Shown here in pieces: positions 16,481-23,812 of a DNA stretch of 38,233 nt (positions are counted from its first letter, which is position 1; each line of letters starts with the position of its first letter). The stretch is from Actinomyces urogenitalis DSM 15434 (lineage in GTDB: Bacteria > Actinomycetota > Actinomycetes > Actinomycetales > Actinomycetaceae): positions 152,504 through 190,736 of the forward strand of contig NZ_DS999576.1 of assembly GCF_000159035.1 (NCBI RefSeq), in the 5' to 3' direction. The notes below the pieces were generated by a model, which searched no databases, was not told the origin of the DNA, and saw only the letters and a program-made list of their open reading frames with translations. The translations under genes were made by a program, and so were the position numbers.

Positions 16481-16494
16481 CTTGACGTGTCAAG
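16481..16494. promoter_or_regulatory. 14-bp palindrome at the predicted lexA transcription start
   Basis: CTTGAC-GT-GTCAAG is a near-perfect palindrome. It starts inside the lexA -10 element and covers the predicted transcription start. It does not resemble a LexA box, so it could be an operator for another regulator or a short 5' hairpin in the lexA mRNA. Confidence 0.4.
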
Positions 16495-16521
16495 CCTACG
16501 GGTCACACGCCGAACCTTCAA
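16493..16521 (-). promoter_or_regulatory. lexA promoter
   Basis: On the minus strand, TTGAAG (16516-16521) and TAGGCT (16493-16498) are separated by exactly 17 bases. The -35 overlaps the first LexA box, which explains autorepression. The inferred leader is about 85 nt. Confidence 0.7.
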
Positions 16522-16533
16522 ACATGTGTTCGA
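16518..16533. promoter_or_regulatory. LexA box 1 (15 of 16 to consensus)
   Basis: TCAAACATGTGTTCGA differs at one position from the Gram-positive/actinobacterial palindrome TCGAACATGTGTTCGA. It overlaps the -35 of lexA and lies just upstream of the -35 of the divergent LysM gene, so one bound dimer could act on both. Confidence 0.85.
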
Positions 16534-16541
16534 AGAAACTC

Positions 16542-16570
16542 TGGACGTGTAGCCCTGATGGCGCTACTGT
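16542..16570 (+). promoter_or_regulatory. Promoter of the LysM (SOS) gene
   Basis: TGGACG (16542-16547) and TACTGT (16565-16570) are 17 bases apart. The predicted start near 16577 falls inside LexA box 2. Confidence 0.6.
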
Positions 16571-16571
16571 A

Positions 16572-16587
16572 TCGAACAGGTGTTCGT
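16572..16587. promoter_or_regulatory. LexA box 2
   Basis: TCGAACAGGTGTTCGT matches the consensus at 14 of 16 positions. It begins two bases after the -10 of the LysM gene and covers its transcription start. Confidence 0.8.
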
Positions 16588-16602
16588 CGAACACATGTTT
16601 CA
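16587..16602. promoter_or_regulatory. LexA box 3
   Basis: TCGAACACATGTTTCA matches the reverse complement of the consensus at 14 of 16 positions. It shares one base with box 2 and abuts the AGGAGG ribosome-binding site of the LysM gene, so boxes 2 and 3 form a tandem operator. Confidence 0.75.
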
Positions 16603-16612
16603 GGAGGAACTC

Positions 16613-17386
16613 ATGAGCGCTCTTGCCGTCCCGCCCTCGCCCCGTCTGCGTGCTGCGTCAGCCGCCTCGGCTGAGGCGGCTGTGGCCCAGCGCCTGGAAG
16701 GTGTGCGCGCAGGCCGCCCTCACCTGCGGCTGGTGACTCCTGACTTTGTTCCTGAGCAGGCCTCGACCTCGCGAGGGGCGAAGCCGGTTGGGCCGGCGCC
16801 GGTCAAGATCGGCCAGCGTGCCACCAAGCGCGCGGAGGCTGTGGCCGGGTCTCAGACCTCCTCCTCGGTCGCGGTGACGCGTGAGCGTCCGGCTGCTCTG
16901 GCGGCGGCTAGCCTGCAGGAGCTGGCGCCGCGCCACCCTGCGGTGCGGGCCCAGCGTCGCCGCGGTGAAGCGGGATCTGTGTCGGTGGCGCAGGAGGGCG
17001 TGCAGCGCGGTCAGGTGCGCCTGGGCAGCGTGGCTCGGCCGGCGAGGGTCCACGCGGAGCACGCGCGGGTCGGTCTCGCCCAGGCGTCTACGGTGCAGGA
17101 GTCGAGGCAGGCCGTGCCTGCGGCGCTGCGTCGTCTGGTGGTACTGGCGTGCGCCGCTGTCCTTGGAGCCCTGCTGGTCGCAGGAGGCATCGTCCTGTCC
17201 GGCTTGATCTCCGAGCCGGTTGCTGGCGGGACCACGACGGTGCAGCAGGGCGAGTCGTTGTGGGACATCGCCTCGGCAACGGGAGCCCAGGACGTCTCTG
17301 CGGCGGTCTCGCAGATCGTGGAGCTCAACAACCTGGAGAGCACGACTCTTCAGCCGGGGCAGACCCTCATCCTGCCGGCGAGCTGA
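16613..17386 (+). CDS. SOS-regulated LysM membrane protein, probable cell-division inhibitor (YneA/Rv2719c-like)
   Basis: This is a 257-residue protein. Residues 1-170 are low-complexity, Ala/Arg/Val/Gln-rich and probably disordered and cytoplasmic. One transmembrane helix follows (about 183-206, VVLACAAVLGALLVAGGIV). A C-terminal LysM domain comes last (about 211-257), beginning TTTVQQGESLWDIAS and ending LQPGQTLILP, so it should face the peptidoglycan. Position divergent from lexA, upstream of nrdR, and under two or three LexA boxes matches Rv2719c of mycobacteria and YneA of Bacillus, which block division after DNA damage. That role is therefore inferred from context and domain. The long N-terminal region is unlike YneA and may recruit other factors. 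The start has a strong AGGAGG ribosome-binding site; longer upstream starts lie within the operators. Confidence 0.85.
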   Translation: MSALAVPPSPRLRAASAASAEAAVAQRLEGVRAGRPHLRLVTPDFVPEQASTSRGAKPVGPAPVKIGQRATKRAEAVAGSQTSSSVAVTRERPAALAAASLQELAPRHPAVRAQRRRGEAGSVSVAQEGVQRGQVRLGSVARPARVHAEHARVGLAQASTVQESRQAVPAALRRLVVLACAAVLGALLVAGGIVLSGLISEPVAGGTTTVQQGESLWDIASATGAQDVSAAVSQIVELNNLESTTLQPGQTLILPAS

Positions 17387-17405
17387 GCCTCCAGGCGCGG
17401 CAGGC

Positions 17406-17434
17406 TTGCGACTGCGGGCGTGGGGCCCTACGCT
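17406..17434 (+). promoter_or_regulatory. nrdR promoter
   Basis: TTGCGA (17406-17411) and TACGCT (17429-17434) are separated by 17 bases, giving a leader of about 30 nt with CGGAGG before the GTG. nrdR can therefore be expressed without the SOS-controlled upstream gene. Confidence 0.6.
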
Positions 17435-17470
17435 CCGAGCACACGAATTGCGAGGACTCGGAGGCTACGC

Positions 17471-17926
17471 GTGCACTGCCCATTCTGCAGATATGACGGT
17501 TCGCGCGTTGTCGACTCCCGGACGACTGATGACGGGCTCGCGATCCGTCGTCGTCGCGAGTGCCCCCAGTGTGGGCGGCGCTTCACCACCACTGAGACGG
17601 CGAGCCTGTCGGTGCGCAAGCGATCGGGGGCGGTGGAGCCCTTCTCGCGCGACAAGGTCGTGGTGGGTGTACGCCGTGCCTGCCAGGGACGTCCGGTGTC
17701 CGATGATGATCTCGCGCTACTGGCTCACCAGGTTGAGGAGGCGATCCGGGCCTCCGGGCAGGCGCTCATCGACTCTCATGACGTCGGCCGGGCGATTCTG
17801 CGGCCGCTGCGAGAGCTCGATGAGATCGCCTACCTACGCTTTGCCTCGGTCTACTCCGGATTCAACACCCTGGATGACTTTGAGAAGGCGATCGCCGAGC
17901 TGCGCGAGGCCCACCACAAGGACTGA
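17471..17926 (+). CDS. nrdR: Transcriptional repressor NrdR
   Basis: NrdR is the ATP/dATP-sensing repressor of ribonucleotide reductase genes. The 151-residue protein begins MHCPFC, and its zinc ribbon ligands are Cys3, Cys6, Cys31 and Cys34 ([11 protein letters not shown]). The ATP-cone occupies about residues 49-139, starting [16 protein letters not shown] and ending [15 protein letters not shown]. The GTG at 17471 gives the canonical N-terminus and has CGGAGG six bases upstream; an upstream in-frame start would add 17 atypical residues and is rejected. It lies 84 bp after the LysM gene with its own promoter. The three-gene order lexA, LysM protein, nrdR is conserved in Actinobacteria. Confidence 0.96.
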   Translation: MHCPFCRYDGSRVVDSRTTDDGLAIRRRRECPQCGRRFTTTETASLSVRKRSGAVEPFSRDKVVVGVRRACQGRPVSDDDLALLAHQVEEAIRASGQALIDSHDVGRAILRPLRELDEIAYLRFASVYSGFNTLDDFEKAIAELREAHHKD

Positions 17927-17956
17927 CTGACGCAAGGCACCTGGCGCCTGGAGGTC

Positions 17957-17983
17957 TGCCACCAGGCTCGGCCGCAGGTGGCA
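17957..17983. terminator. Possible terminator between nrdR and pimB
   Basis: TGCCACC and GGTGGCA form a seven-bp inverted repeat with a 13-base loop between the convergent nrdR and pimB genes. No T-run follows on either strand, so the call is weak. Confidence 0.3.
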
Positions 17984-18026
17984 CAGATGGCAGGTGGCCT
18001 GGTAGGGCTGCCTTGATGGCGCCGGA

Positions 18027-19166
18027 CTATCTGGCGTCGACCGTGGCGATAAGGCTGTCGACCAGGGCAGGCCAGGTCCAGCGTTCCTCCATGAGCTCGC
18101 GCCCGGCGCGGCCCATGCGCTCACGCAGCTGAGGGTCCTGCAGCTGGCGTACGAGGGCGGCGGTCAGGGCGTCCTCGTCCCTGCCATCGACGACGTTGCC
18201 GGTCACGCCCTCCTCGACGGTCTCTGGGGCACCGCCGCTCGTGCCTGCGATGACGGGCAGGCCGGCAGAAGAGGCTTCCAGGAAGACGATGCCCAGGCCC
18301 TCGACGTCGAGCCCACCACCTCGGGTACGGCAGGGCATGGCAAAGACGTCGCCCATGGCTACGTGCCAGGGCAGTTCCTCGTAGGGGACCTTGCCGGTGA
18401 GGATGATGGACTCGCGAGCAGGCGAGTCGCGTTTGAGGTCGGCCAGACGCTTGGCGTAGGAGCCCCATCCCACGATGACCAGGCGGGCCCCCGGGACCTG
18501 CTCTGCGACGCGAGGCCAGACCTTGATGAGGCTGTCCTGTCCCTTGCGGGCGACCAGGCGTGAGACGCAGACGACGGTCGGGGCCTCGCCGAGGCGGTAA
18601 CGGTCGCGCAGCAGGGCTCGGGCGGCGGGGTTGGGATGGAAGCGGTGGGTGTCAATGCCGCTGGGAAGTCGCAGGAGCTGCTGGTCAGCCGGCATGAAGG
18701 GGCGCAGGCGGCCCAGGGTGTAGTCAGAGATGTAGGTGATGACGTCAGCGTCACGGAAGATCTTGCGCAGCGCCTGGCGAGCGCCTGGGATCATGGACCA
18801 CCCGACCTCGTGACCGTGAGTCGTGGCGATGACCCGTGTAGCGCCGGCGCGGTGGGCCGCCGCTCCCAGCAGGCCCAGAGGGGCCGCCGCCCCGAACCAG
18901 ACGGTTTCGATGCCGCGCTGCGTGATCGCCTGCTCCATGCGGCGGCGCACATCCGGGGTGGGCAGCAGCATATGGGTGGGGACTCGCAGGACCTCGTAGG
19001 GCAAGGTGGCGTCGTAGGCGCGGGCTGCCTCCTCTCCCTCCGGCGGGGTTGAGGCCAGGACGGTGAGGTCCTCCGCCGGTAGGCGGTGGCAGTAGTCGTC
19101 CAGGTAGGACTGGATCCCGCCCACGACGGGCGGGAAGTCATTCGTGACCAGGAGCGTGCGGCGCAT
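18027..19166 (-). CDS. pimB: Phosphatidylinositol mannoside mannosyltransferase (PimB-like, GT4)
   Basis: This is a 379-residue GT-B glycosyltransferase of family 4. The N-terminus MRRTLLVTNDFPPVVGGIQSY is characteristic of actinobacterial PimB, which adds the second mannose from GDP-mannose to phosphatidylinositol mannoside at the inner membrane. Other landmarks are THGHEVGW (acceptor side), SRLVARKGQDSLI (donor side), GTSGGAPETV, and the EX7E region around EGLGIVFLEASSAGLPVIAG. The start is the ATG at 19166, with TACACT seven bases upstream, predicting a leaderless mRNA; an upstream extension of the frame is arginine-rich noise. Another GT4 enzyme such as MgtA cannot be fully excluded by eye. 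Confidence 0.82.
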   Translation of the reverse strand: MRRTLLVTNDFPPVVGGIQSYLDDYCHRLPAEDLTVLASTPPEGEEAARAYDATLPYEVLRVPTHMLLPTPDVRRRMEQAITQRGIETVWFGAAAPLGLLGAAAHRAGATRVIATTHGHEVGWSMIPGARQALRKIFRDADVITYISDYTLGRLRPFMPADQQLLRLPSGIDTHRFHPNPAARALLRDRYRLGEAPTVVCVSRLVARKGQDSLIKVWPRVAEQVPGARLVIVGWGSYAKRLADLKRDSPARESIILTGKVPYEELPWHVAMGDVFAMPCRTRGGGLDVEGLGIVFLEASSAGLPVIAGTSGGAPETVEEGVTGNVVDGRDEDALTAALVRQLQDPQLRERMGRAGRELMEERWTWPALVDSLIATVDAR

Positions 19167-19173
19167 GGGGGCC

Positions 19174-19179
19174 AGTGTA
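19174..19179 (-). promoter_or_regulatory. -10 element TACACT, leaderless start of pimB
   Basis: On the minus strand TACACT is followed by seven bases and then the ATG of pimB. Confidence 0.5.
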
Positions 19180-19180
19180 G

Positions 19181-19220
19181 GTGGCGGGCGCAGCGGATCC
19201 TGTGGTGGCGGGCGCAGCGG
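19181..19220. repeat. Two 16-bp direct repeats upstream of pimB
   Basis: GTGGCGGGCGCAGCGG occurs at 19181-19196 and again, identical, at 19205-19220, a period of 24 bp. The first copy fills the spacer where the pimB -35 region would lie. It could be a regulator-binding pair or simple tandem slippage. Confidence 0.6.
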
Positions 19221-19279
19221 GTCAAGGCGAGAGGCTGCGGGCGCTGACCTGTGCCTGCAACCCCTGCAGCCGTGCAGCC

Positions 19280-20017
19280 TCAGCCCTCGTCGGCGCTGCG
19301 CAGCACCTCGGACAGGCGCCGGGCGGCGGCCATCACCACCGGGCCGTGGACGCGTCCGGGCTGGCGGCCCATCCGCTCGATGGGGCCGGAGATGGAGATC
19401 GCCGCGATCACCTTGCCGCTGGCCCCGCGTACCGGCGCGGAGACCGAGGCGACCCCGGGCTCGCGCTCGCCCACGGACTGGGCCCAGCCCCGGCGTCGGA
19501 CCGCCGAGAGCATGGTGGCGTTGAAGCGGGCCCCGGCCAGCCCGCGGTGCAGGCGGTCCGGCTCCTCCCATGCCAGGAGGATCTGTGCTCCGGATCCGCC
19601 GAGCATAGACATGGTGGCACCCACAGGGATGGAGTCACGCAGGCCGATCGGACGCTCGGCGTTGGCCACACAGATGCGCACGTCGCCCTGGCGGCGGTAG
19701 AGCTGGGCGGACTCGTGCGTCTTGTCCCGCAGTGCCGCGAGCACGGGTCCGGCGGCAGCGAGCAGGTGGTCCTCACCAGCGGCTGAGGCGAGCTCGCTCA
19801 GCCTCGGGCCCAGGATGAAGCGCCCCTGTGAGTCGCGCGAGACCAGGCGGTGGTACTCCAGGGCCACCGCGATGCGGTGAGCCGTCGGTCGGGCCAGGTG
19901 TGTGGAGGTCACGAGCTGCGCCAGGGTGGCCGGGCCGGCCTCCAACGCACTCATCACCAGCGCCGCCTTGTCAATGACGCCGACGCCGCTGCTGCTCTCC
20001 TCAATCGATGCGTCCAT
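19280..20017 (-). CDS. ltbR: IclR-family regulator of leucine biosynthesis (LtbR/NdgR-type)
   Basis: This is a 245-residue IclR protein. The N-terminal winged helix-turn-helix starts near residue 14 (VIDKAALVMSALEAGPATLAQLV, recognition helix RPTAHRIAVALE), followed by the effector-binding GAF-like domain. IclR proteins divergent from leuCD are LtbR in Corynebacterium and NdgR in Streptomyces, which control leucine (and tryptophan or other) biosynthesis; the same divergent position is seen here, so the assignment rests on context plus family. The start is the ATG at 20017, with CAGTAT six bases upstream. An upstream in-frame codon adding 12 residues is less likely. Likely target: the leuC promoter in the 82-bp divergent region. 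Confidence 0.86.
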   Translation of the reverse strand: MDASIEESSSGVGVIDKAALVMSALEAGPATLAQLVTSTHLARPTAHRIAVALEYHRLVSRDSQGRFILGPRLSELASAAGEDHLLAAAGPVLAALRDKTHESAQLYRRQGDVRICVANAERPIGLRDSIPVGATMSMLGGSGAQILLAWEEPDRLHRGLAGARFNATMLSAVRRRGWAQSVGEREPGVASVSAPVRGASGKVIAAISISGPIERMGRQPGRVHGPVVMAAARRLSEVLRSADEG

Positions 20018-20057
20018 AATCTGATACTGCCATCCCAAGGGGTGAGATTTCAAGTTA

Positions 20058-20080
20058 AGGTTTCATGCAGTCAGAAACCT
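20058..20080. promoter_or_regulatory. Candidate LtbR operator upstream of leuC
   Basis: AGGTTTC (20058-20064) and GAAACCT (20074-20080) form a perfect seven-bp inverted repeat with a nine-base spacer in the ltbR-leuC intergenic region, ending 20 bases before the leuC ATG. Its size and place suit an IclR dimer. Binding is inferred. Confidence 0.5.
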
Positions 20081-20099
20081 CGTGAAAGGAAGTGTCGCG

Positions 20100-21521
20100 A
20101 TGGGAAAGACCCTCGCTGAGAAGGTGTGGCAGGACCACGTCGTGTCCCAGGGAGCCGACGGCGCCCCGGACCTGCTGTATATCGACCTTCACCTGGTCCA
20201 CGAGGTCACCAGCCCACAGGCCTTTGAGGGACTGCGCCTGGCCGGCCGTCAGGTACGCCGTCCTGATCTCACGCTGGCCACCGAGGACCACAACACCCCC
20301 ACCCTGGACATCGACCTGCCGATCGCGGACCTGACCAGCCGTACCCAGATCGAGACCCTACGCCGCAACTGTGCGGAGTTCGGGGTACGCCTGCACTCCC
20401 TGGGGGATGCTGACCAGGGCATCGTCCACGCCGTCGGCCCACAGCTGGGCCTGACCCAGCCTGGCATGACGGTGGTGTGCGGCGACTCCCACACGTCCAC
20501 CCACGGCGCTTTCGGGGCGCTGGCCTTTGGCATCGGCACCAGCCAGGTCGAGCACGTCCTGGCCACCCAGACCCTGCAGATGAAGCCGTTCCAGACGATG
20601 AGCGTGCGCATCGACGGCGAGCTGCCCGCCGGATCCGGGGCCAAGGACATCATCCTGGCCATCATCGCCAAGATCGGCACCAACGGTGCCCAGGGCCACG
20701 TCATCGAGTACCGCGGCAGCGCCATCGAGAAGCTCTCGATGGAGGCACGCATGACGATCTGCAACATGAGTATTGAGGCCGGGGCGCGCGCCGGCATGAT
20801 CGCGCCGGACCAGACCACCTTCGACTACCTCCAGGGCCGCCCCCACGCGCCGCAGGGGGAGGACTGGGACGCCGCCGTGGCCTGCTGGAGCTCCCTGCGC
20901 ACCGATGAGGACGCCGTCTTCGACACCGAGGTCGTGCTTGAGGCCGAGGACATCGAGCCCTTTGTCACCTGGGGCACGAACCCCGGCCAGGGCCTGCCGA
21001 TCTCGGCCACGGTCCCCGACCCCGAGCAGATCGCCGACGAAACCGAGCGCCGCGCGGCTGAGCGGGCCCTGGAGTACATGGACCTGCGTCCGGGCACGCC
21101 GCTGCGTGAGATCCACGTGGACACGGTGTTCCTGGGATCGTGCACCAACGGCCGCATCGAGGACCTGCGGGCCGCTGCCGAGGTGGTGCGTGGACGCACC
21201 AAGGCCCCAGGAGTGCGCATGCTCGTGGTTCCTGCCTCCGCCCGTATCCGCCTGCAGGCTGAGGAGGAGGGCCTGGACCAGGTCTTCAAGGACTTCGGCG
21301 CAGAGTGGCGCAACGCCGGCTGCTCGATGTGCCTGGCTATGAACCCGGACAAGCTGGCCCCCGGCGAGCGCTCGGCCTCGACCTCCAACCGCAACTTCGA
21401 GGGACGCCAGGGCAAGGGCGGCCGCACCCACCTGGTCTCGCCCGTGGTCGCCGCGGCCACCGCGGTGCGCGGCACGCTGTCCACGCCTGCGGACCTTCCT
21501 GCCCTGACCACCGCGGCCTGA
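20100..21521 (+). CDS. leuC: 3-isopropylmalate dehydratase, large subunit
   Basis: LeuC with LeuD isomerises 2-isopropylmalate to 3-isopropylmalate through an aconitase-type 4Fe-4S cluster, the second step of leucine synthesis. The 473-residue protein shows the three cluster cysteines: Cys348 in GSCTNG, and Cys408 and Cys411 in [12 protein letters not shown]. Other landmarks are [12 protein letters not shown] at the start, [29 protein letters not shown], and [20 protein letters not shown] near the end. The ATG at 20100 is preceded by AAGGAAG; a longer frame from GTG 20082 is not needed. leuD follows 26 bp downstream in the same operon. Likely controlled by the divergent IclR regulator. Confidence 0.98.
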   Translation: MGKTLAEKVWQDHVVSQGADGAPDLLYIDLHLVHEVTSPQAFEGLRLAGRQVRRPDLTLATEDHNTPTLDIDLPIADLTSRTQIETLRRNCAEFGVRLHSLGDADQGIVHAVGPQLGLTQPGMTVVCGDSHTSTHGAFGALAFGIGTSQVEHVLATQTLQMKPFQTMSVRIDGELPAGSGAKDIILAIIAKIGTNGAQGHVIEYRGSAIEKLSMEARMTICNMSIEAGARAGMIAPDQTTFDYLQGRPHAPQGEDWDAAVACWSSLRTDEDAVFDTEVVLEAEDIEPFVTWGTNPGQGLPISATVPDPEQIADETERRAAERALEYMDLRPGTPLREIHVDTVFLGSCTNGRIEDLRAAAEVVRGRTKAPGVRMLVVPASARIRLQAEEEGLDQVFKDFGAEWRNAGCSMCLAMNPDKLAPGERSASTSNRNFEGRQGKGGRTHLVSPVVAAATAVRGTLSTPADLPALTTAA

Positions 21522-21547
21522 CCGCCCCGAGACCCAAGGAGACACTC

Positions 21548-22201
21548 ATGGAGAAGTTCATCCGCCACACCGGTATCGGGGCACCGCTGCGTCGCAGCGC
21601 CGTCGACACCGACCAGATCATCCCCGCCGTGTACCTCAAGCGCGTCACCCGCACCGGCTTCGAGGACGCCCTGTTCGCCTCCTGGCGGGCGAACGAGTCC
21701 GACTTCATCCTCAACCAGGAGGCCTACAAGCGTGCCAGCGTGCTCGTGGCCGGCCCGGACTTCGGCACCGGCTCCTCGCGCGAGCACGCCGTGTGGGCGC
21801 TGAAGGACTATGGCTTCAAGGTGGTGCTCGCCCCGCGCTTCGCGGACATCTTCCGTGGCAACGCTGGCAAGCAGGGTCTGGTGGCTGGCGTCATCTCCCA
21901 GGAGGACGCCGAGCAGCTGTGGAAGATCCTGGAGACCGAGCCCGGCACCGAGGTGAGCGTGGACCTGGAGCAGCGCACGGTGGCCGCAGGTGGTTTCCGT
22001 ACCACCTTCCAGATCGACGACTACGTGCGCTGGACCCTGATGGAGGGCCTGGACGACATCTCGCTGACCCTCCAGCACGAGGACGAGATCGCCGCCTACG
22101 AGGCCGCGCGTCCCTCCTTCAAGCCGCGCACGCTGCCGGCGCGCCACCTGCCTGAGGCACAGGTCGTTCCGGCGCGCGCCGCGGACATGCCGCAGGCCTG
22201 A
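21548..22201 (+). CDS. leuD: 3-isopropylmalate dehydratase, small subunit
   Basis: LeuD is the swivel-domain subunit that completes the LeuC active site. The 217-residue protein begins [11 protein letters not shown] and has [13 protein letters not shown] and [21 protein letters not shown], which are diagnostic of the family, then [16 protein letters not shown]. The C-terminal [10 protein letters not shown] resembles the SWRPTTLP ending seen in many LeuD, followed by about 20 extra residues. AAGGAG lies before the ATG. A strong hairpin terminator follows about 50 bp downstream, closing a two-gene leuCD operon. Confidence 0.97.
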   Translation: MEKFIRHTGIGAPLRRSAVDTDQIIPAVYLKRVTRTGFEDALFASWRANESDFILNQEAYKRASVLVAGPDFGTGSSREHAVWALKDYGFKVVLAPRFADIFRGNAGKQGLVAGVISQEDAEQLWKILETEPGTEVSVDLEQRTVAAGGFRTTFQIDDYVRWTLMEGLDDISLTLQHEDEIAAYEAARPSFKPRTLPARHLPEAQVVPARAADMPQA

Positions 22202-22249
22202 GCCGCAGTGGGCGCACCCAGCCCACCTGCAGGCCCTCCCGGACCACAC

Positions 22250-22295
22250 GACGACGGCGGTACCGCCCCCTCCGGAAGGCGGCACCGCCGTCGTC
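22250..22295 (+). terminator. leuCD terminator
   Basis: An 18-bp stem with one mismatch (22250-22267 with 22278-22295) and a ten-base loop lies 49 bp after the leuD stop. It is very GC-rich and lacks a T-run, as is common in Actinobacteria. Confidence 0.8.
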
Positions 22296-22364
22296 GCTCA
22301 CGCAAGAATTGCGCGCTGAGCGACGCCGTCGCGCACCTCACGTCGCGCGCGGCCTGCGTGCCAC

Positions 22365-22370
22365 TATCCT
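22365..22370 (+). promoter_or_regulatory. -10 element TATCCT of murA
   Basis: TATCCT lies about 66 bp before the murA ATG. Unlike the leaderless genes nearby, this transcript would carry a leader of roughly 60 nt with GGAGG at 22426-22430. Confidence 0.45.
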
Positions 22371-22436
22371 GGGGCGACCGTGCCCGGCCGCACCCCCACG
22401 CGCCTCGGGCCCCGCTTGAGGTGACGGAGGTTGACG

Positions 22437-23759
22437 ATGGTCGACGGACTGCTGCAGGTCCACGGTGGCCGCCCACTGCGCGGCGAGATCACGGTGCGCG
22501 GCGCAAAGAACCTCGTACCCAAGGCCATGGTGGCGGCGCTGCTGGGGCGTACCCCTTCGGTGCTGCGCAACGTGCCCCTCATCCGTGACGTGGACGTGGT
22601 CTCCGGGCTGCTGAGCCTGCACGGGGTCTCCATCGACTATGACCAGACCGAGGGGATCCTGTCCCTGGACTCCTCCAGCGTCGAGAGCGCCCATATGGCG
22701 GACATCGACGCCCACGCCGGGTCCTCGCGCATTCCGATCCTCTTCTGCGGCCCGCTTCTGCACCGACTGGGGGAGGCCTTCATCCCGGACCTGGGCGGGT
22801 GCCGCATCGGAGACCGCCCCATCGACTACCACCTGAACATCCTGCGCAGCTTCGGCGCGGTGGTAGACAAGCAGGCGATGGGTATCCGGCTCACGGCCCC
22901 GCACGGGCTGCACGGCACAGTGATCGACCTGCCCTACCCCTCGGTAGGTGCCACCGAGCAGACCCTGCTCACCGCGGTGCGCGCCGAGGGACTGACGGAG
23001 CTACGCGGGGCCGCGATCGAGCCCGAGATCATGGACCTGGTGGACGTGCTACAGAAGATGGGCGCCATCATCTCCGTGGACACCGATCGCACCATCCACA
23101 TCGAGGGCGTGGACGAGCTGGTGGGCTACACCCACACCGCCCTGCCCGATCGCATTGAGGCCGCCTCCTGGGCTTCGGCGGCCCTGGCGACCCACGGCGA
23201 CGTGTTCGTACGCGGCGCTCACCAGTCGGACATGACCACCTTCTTGAACGTCTACCGCAAGGTTGGCGGCGCCTTTGACGTGCGTGACGACGGCATCCGC
23301 TTCTGGCACCCGGGTGGTGACCTGAAGTCGCTGGTGGTGGAGACCAACGTTCATCCTGGCTTCATGACCGACTGGCAGCAGCCGCTGGTGGTGGCCCTGA
23401 CTCAGGCGGACGGTCTGTCCATCGTGCACGAGACGGTGTACGAGAACCGCTTCGGCTTCACCTCGGCGCTGCGCAAGATGGGCGCCACGATCCAGGTCTA
23501 CCGCGAGTGCCTGGGGGGCTCGGCCTGCCGCTTCGGGCAGCGCAACTTCTACCACTCCGCCGTGATCTCCGGTCCCACGCCCCTGCACGGGGCGGATATT
23601 GAGGTGCCTGACCTGCGCGGCGGTTTCTCCCACCTCATTGCCGCCCTGGCGGCCGAGGGCACGAGCCGGGTCGAGGGCATCAACCTCATCGACCGTGGCT
23701 ACGAGCACTTCATGAGCAAGCTCGCCGCGCTGGAGGCGGACGTCACCCGTCTGGCCTGA
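22437..23759 (+). CDS. murA: UDP-N-acetylglucosamine 1-carboxyvinyltransferase
   Basis: MurA transfers enolpyruvate from PEP to UDP-GlcNAc, the first committed step of peptidoglycan synthesis in the cytoplasm. The 440-residue protein has the N-terminal RGAKNLVPKAM (Lys24) and the PEP-reactive loop cysteine, Cys122, in GGCRIGDRP; a Cys rather than Asp there predicts fosfomycin sensitivity at the target. Later motifs are EPEIMDLVDVLQKMGA, LPDRIEAASW and VPDLRGGFSHLIAALAAEG. The ATG follows GGAGG by six bases; a TTG two codons upstream is less likely. plsC follows after about 50 bp with its own predicted promoter. Confidence 0.95.
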   Translation: MVDGLLQVHGGRPLRGEITVRGAKNLVPKAMVAALLGRTPSVLRNVPLIRDVDVVSGLLSLHGVSIDYDQTEGILSLDSSSVESAHMADIDAHAGSSRIPILFCGPLLHRLGEAFIPDLGGCRIGDRPIDYHLNILRSFGAVVDKQAMGIRLTAPHGLHGTVIDLPYPSVGATEQTLLTAVRAEGLTELRGAAIEPEIMDLVDVLQKMGAIISVDTDRTIHIEGVDELVGYTHTALPDRIEAASWASAALATHGDVFVRGAHQSDMTTFLNVYRKVGGAFDVRDDGIRFWHPGGDLKSLVVETNVHPGFMTDWQQPLVVALTQADGLSIVHETVYENRFGFTSALRKMGATIQVYRECLGGSACRFGQRNFYHSAVISGPTPLHGADIEVPDLRGGFSHLIAALAAEGTSRVEGINLIDRGYEHFMSKLAALEADVTRLA

Positions 23760-23800
23760 GCGAACGGCGGCGCCTGCGCACCCTGAGTGGTGCCTCCCAG

Positions 23801-23806
23801 TAGAGT
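23801..23806 (+). promoter_or_regulatory. -10 element TAGAGT, leaderless start of plsC
   Basis: TAGAGT is followed by six bases and the GTG at 23813, so the plsC-gpsA mRNA is probably leaderless. Confidence 0.5.
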
Positions 23807-23812
23807 CGCGGT

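Noticed and set aside
20358-22285. Two large overlapping minus-strand frames opposite leuC and leuD
   Set aside because: Shadows of leuCD; low-complexity composition and no ribosome-binding sites.
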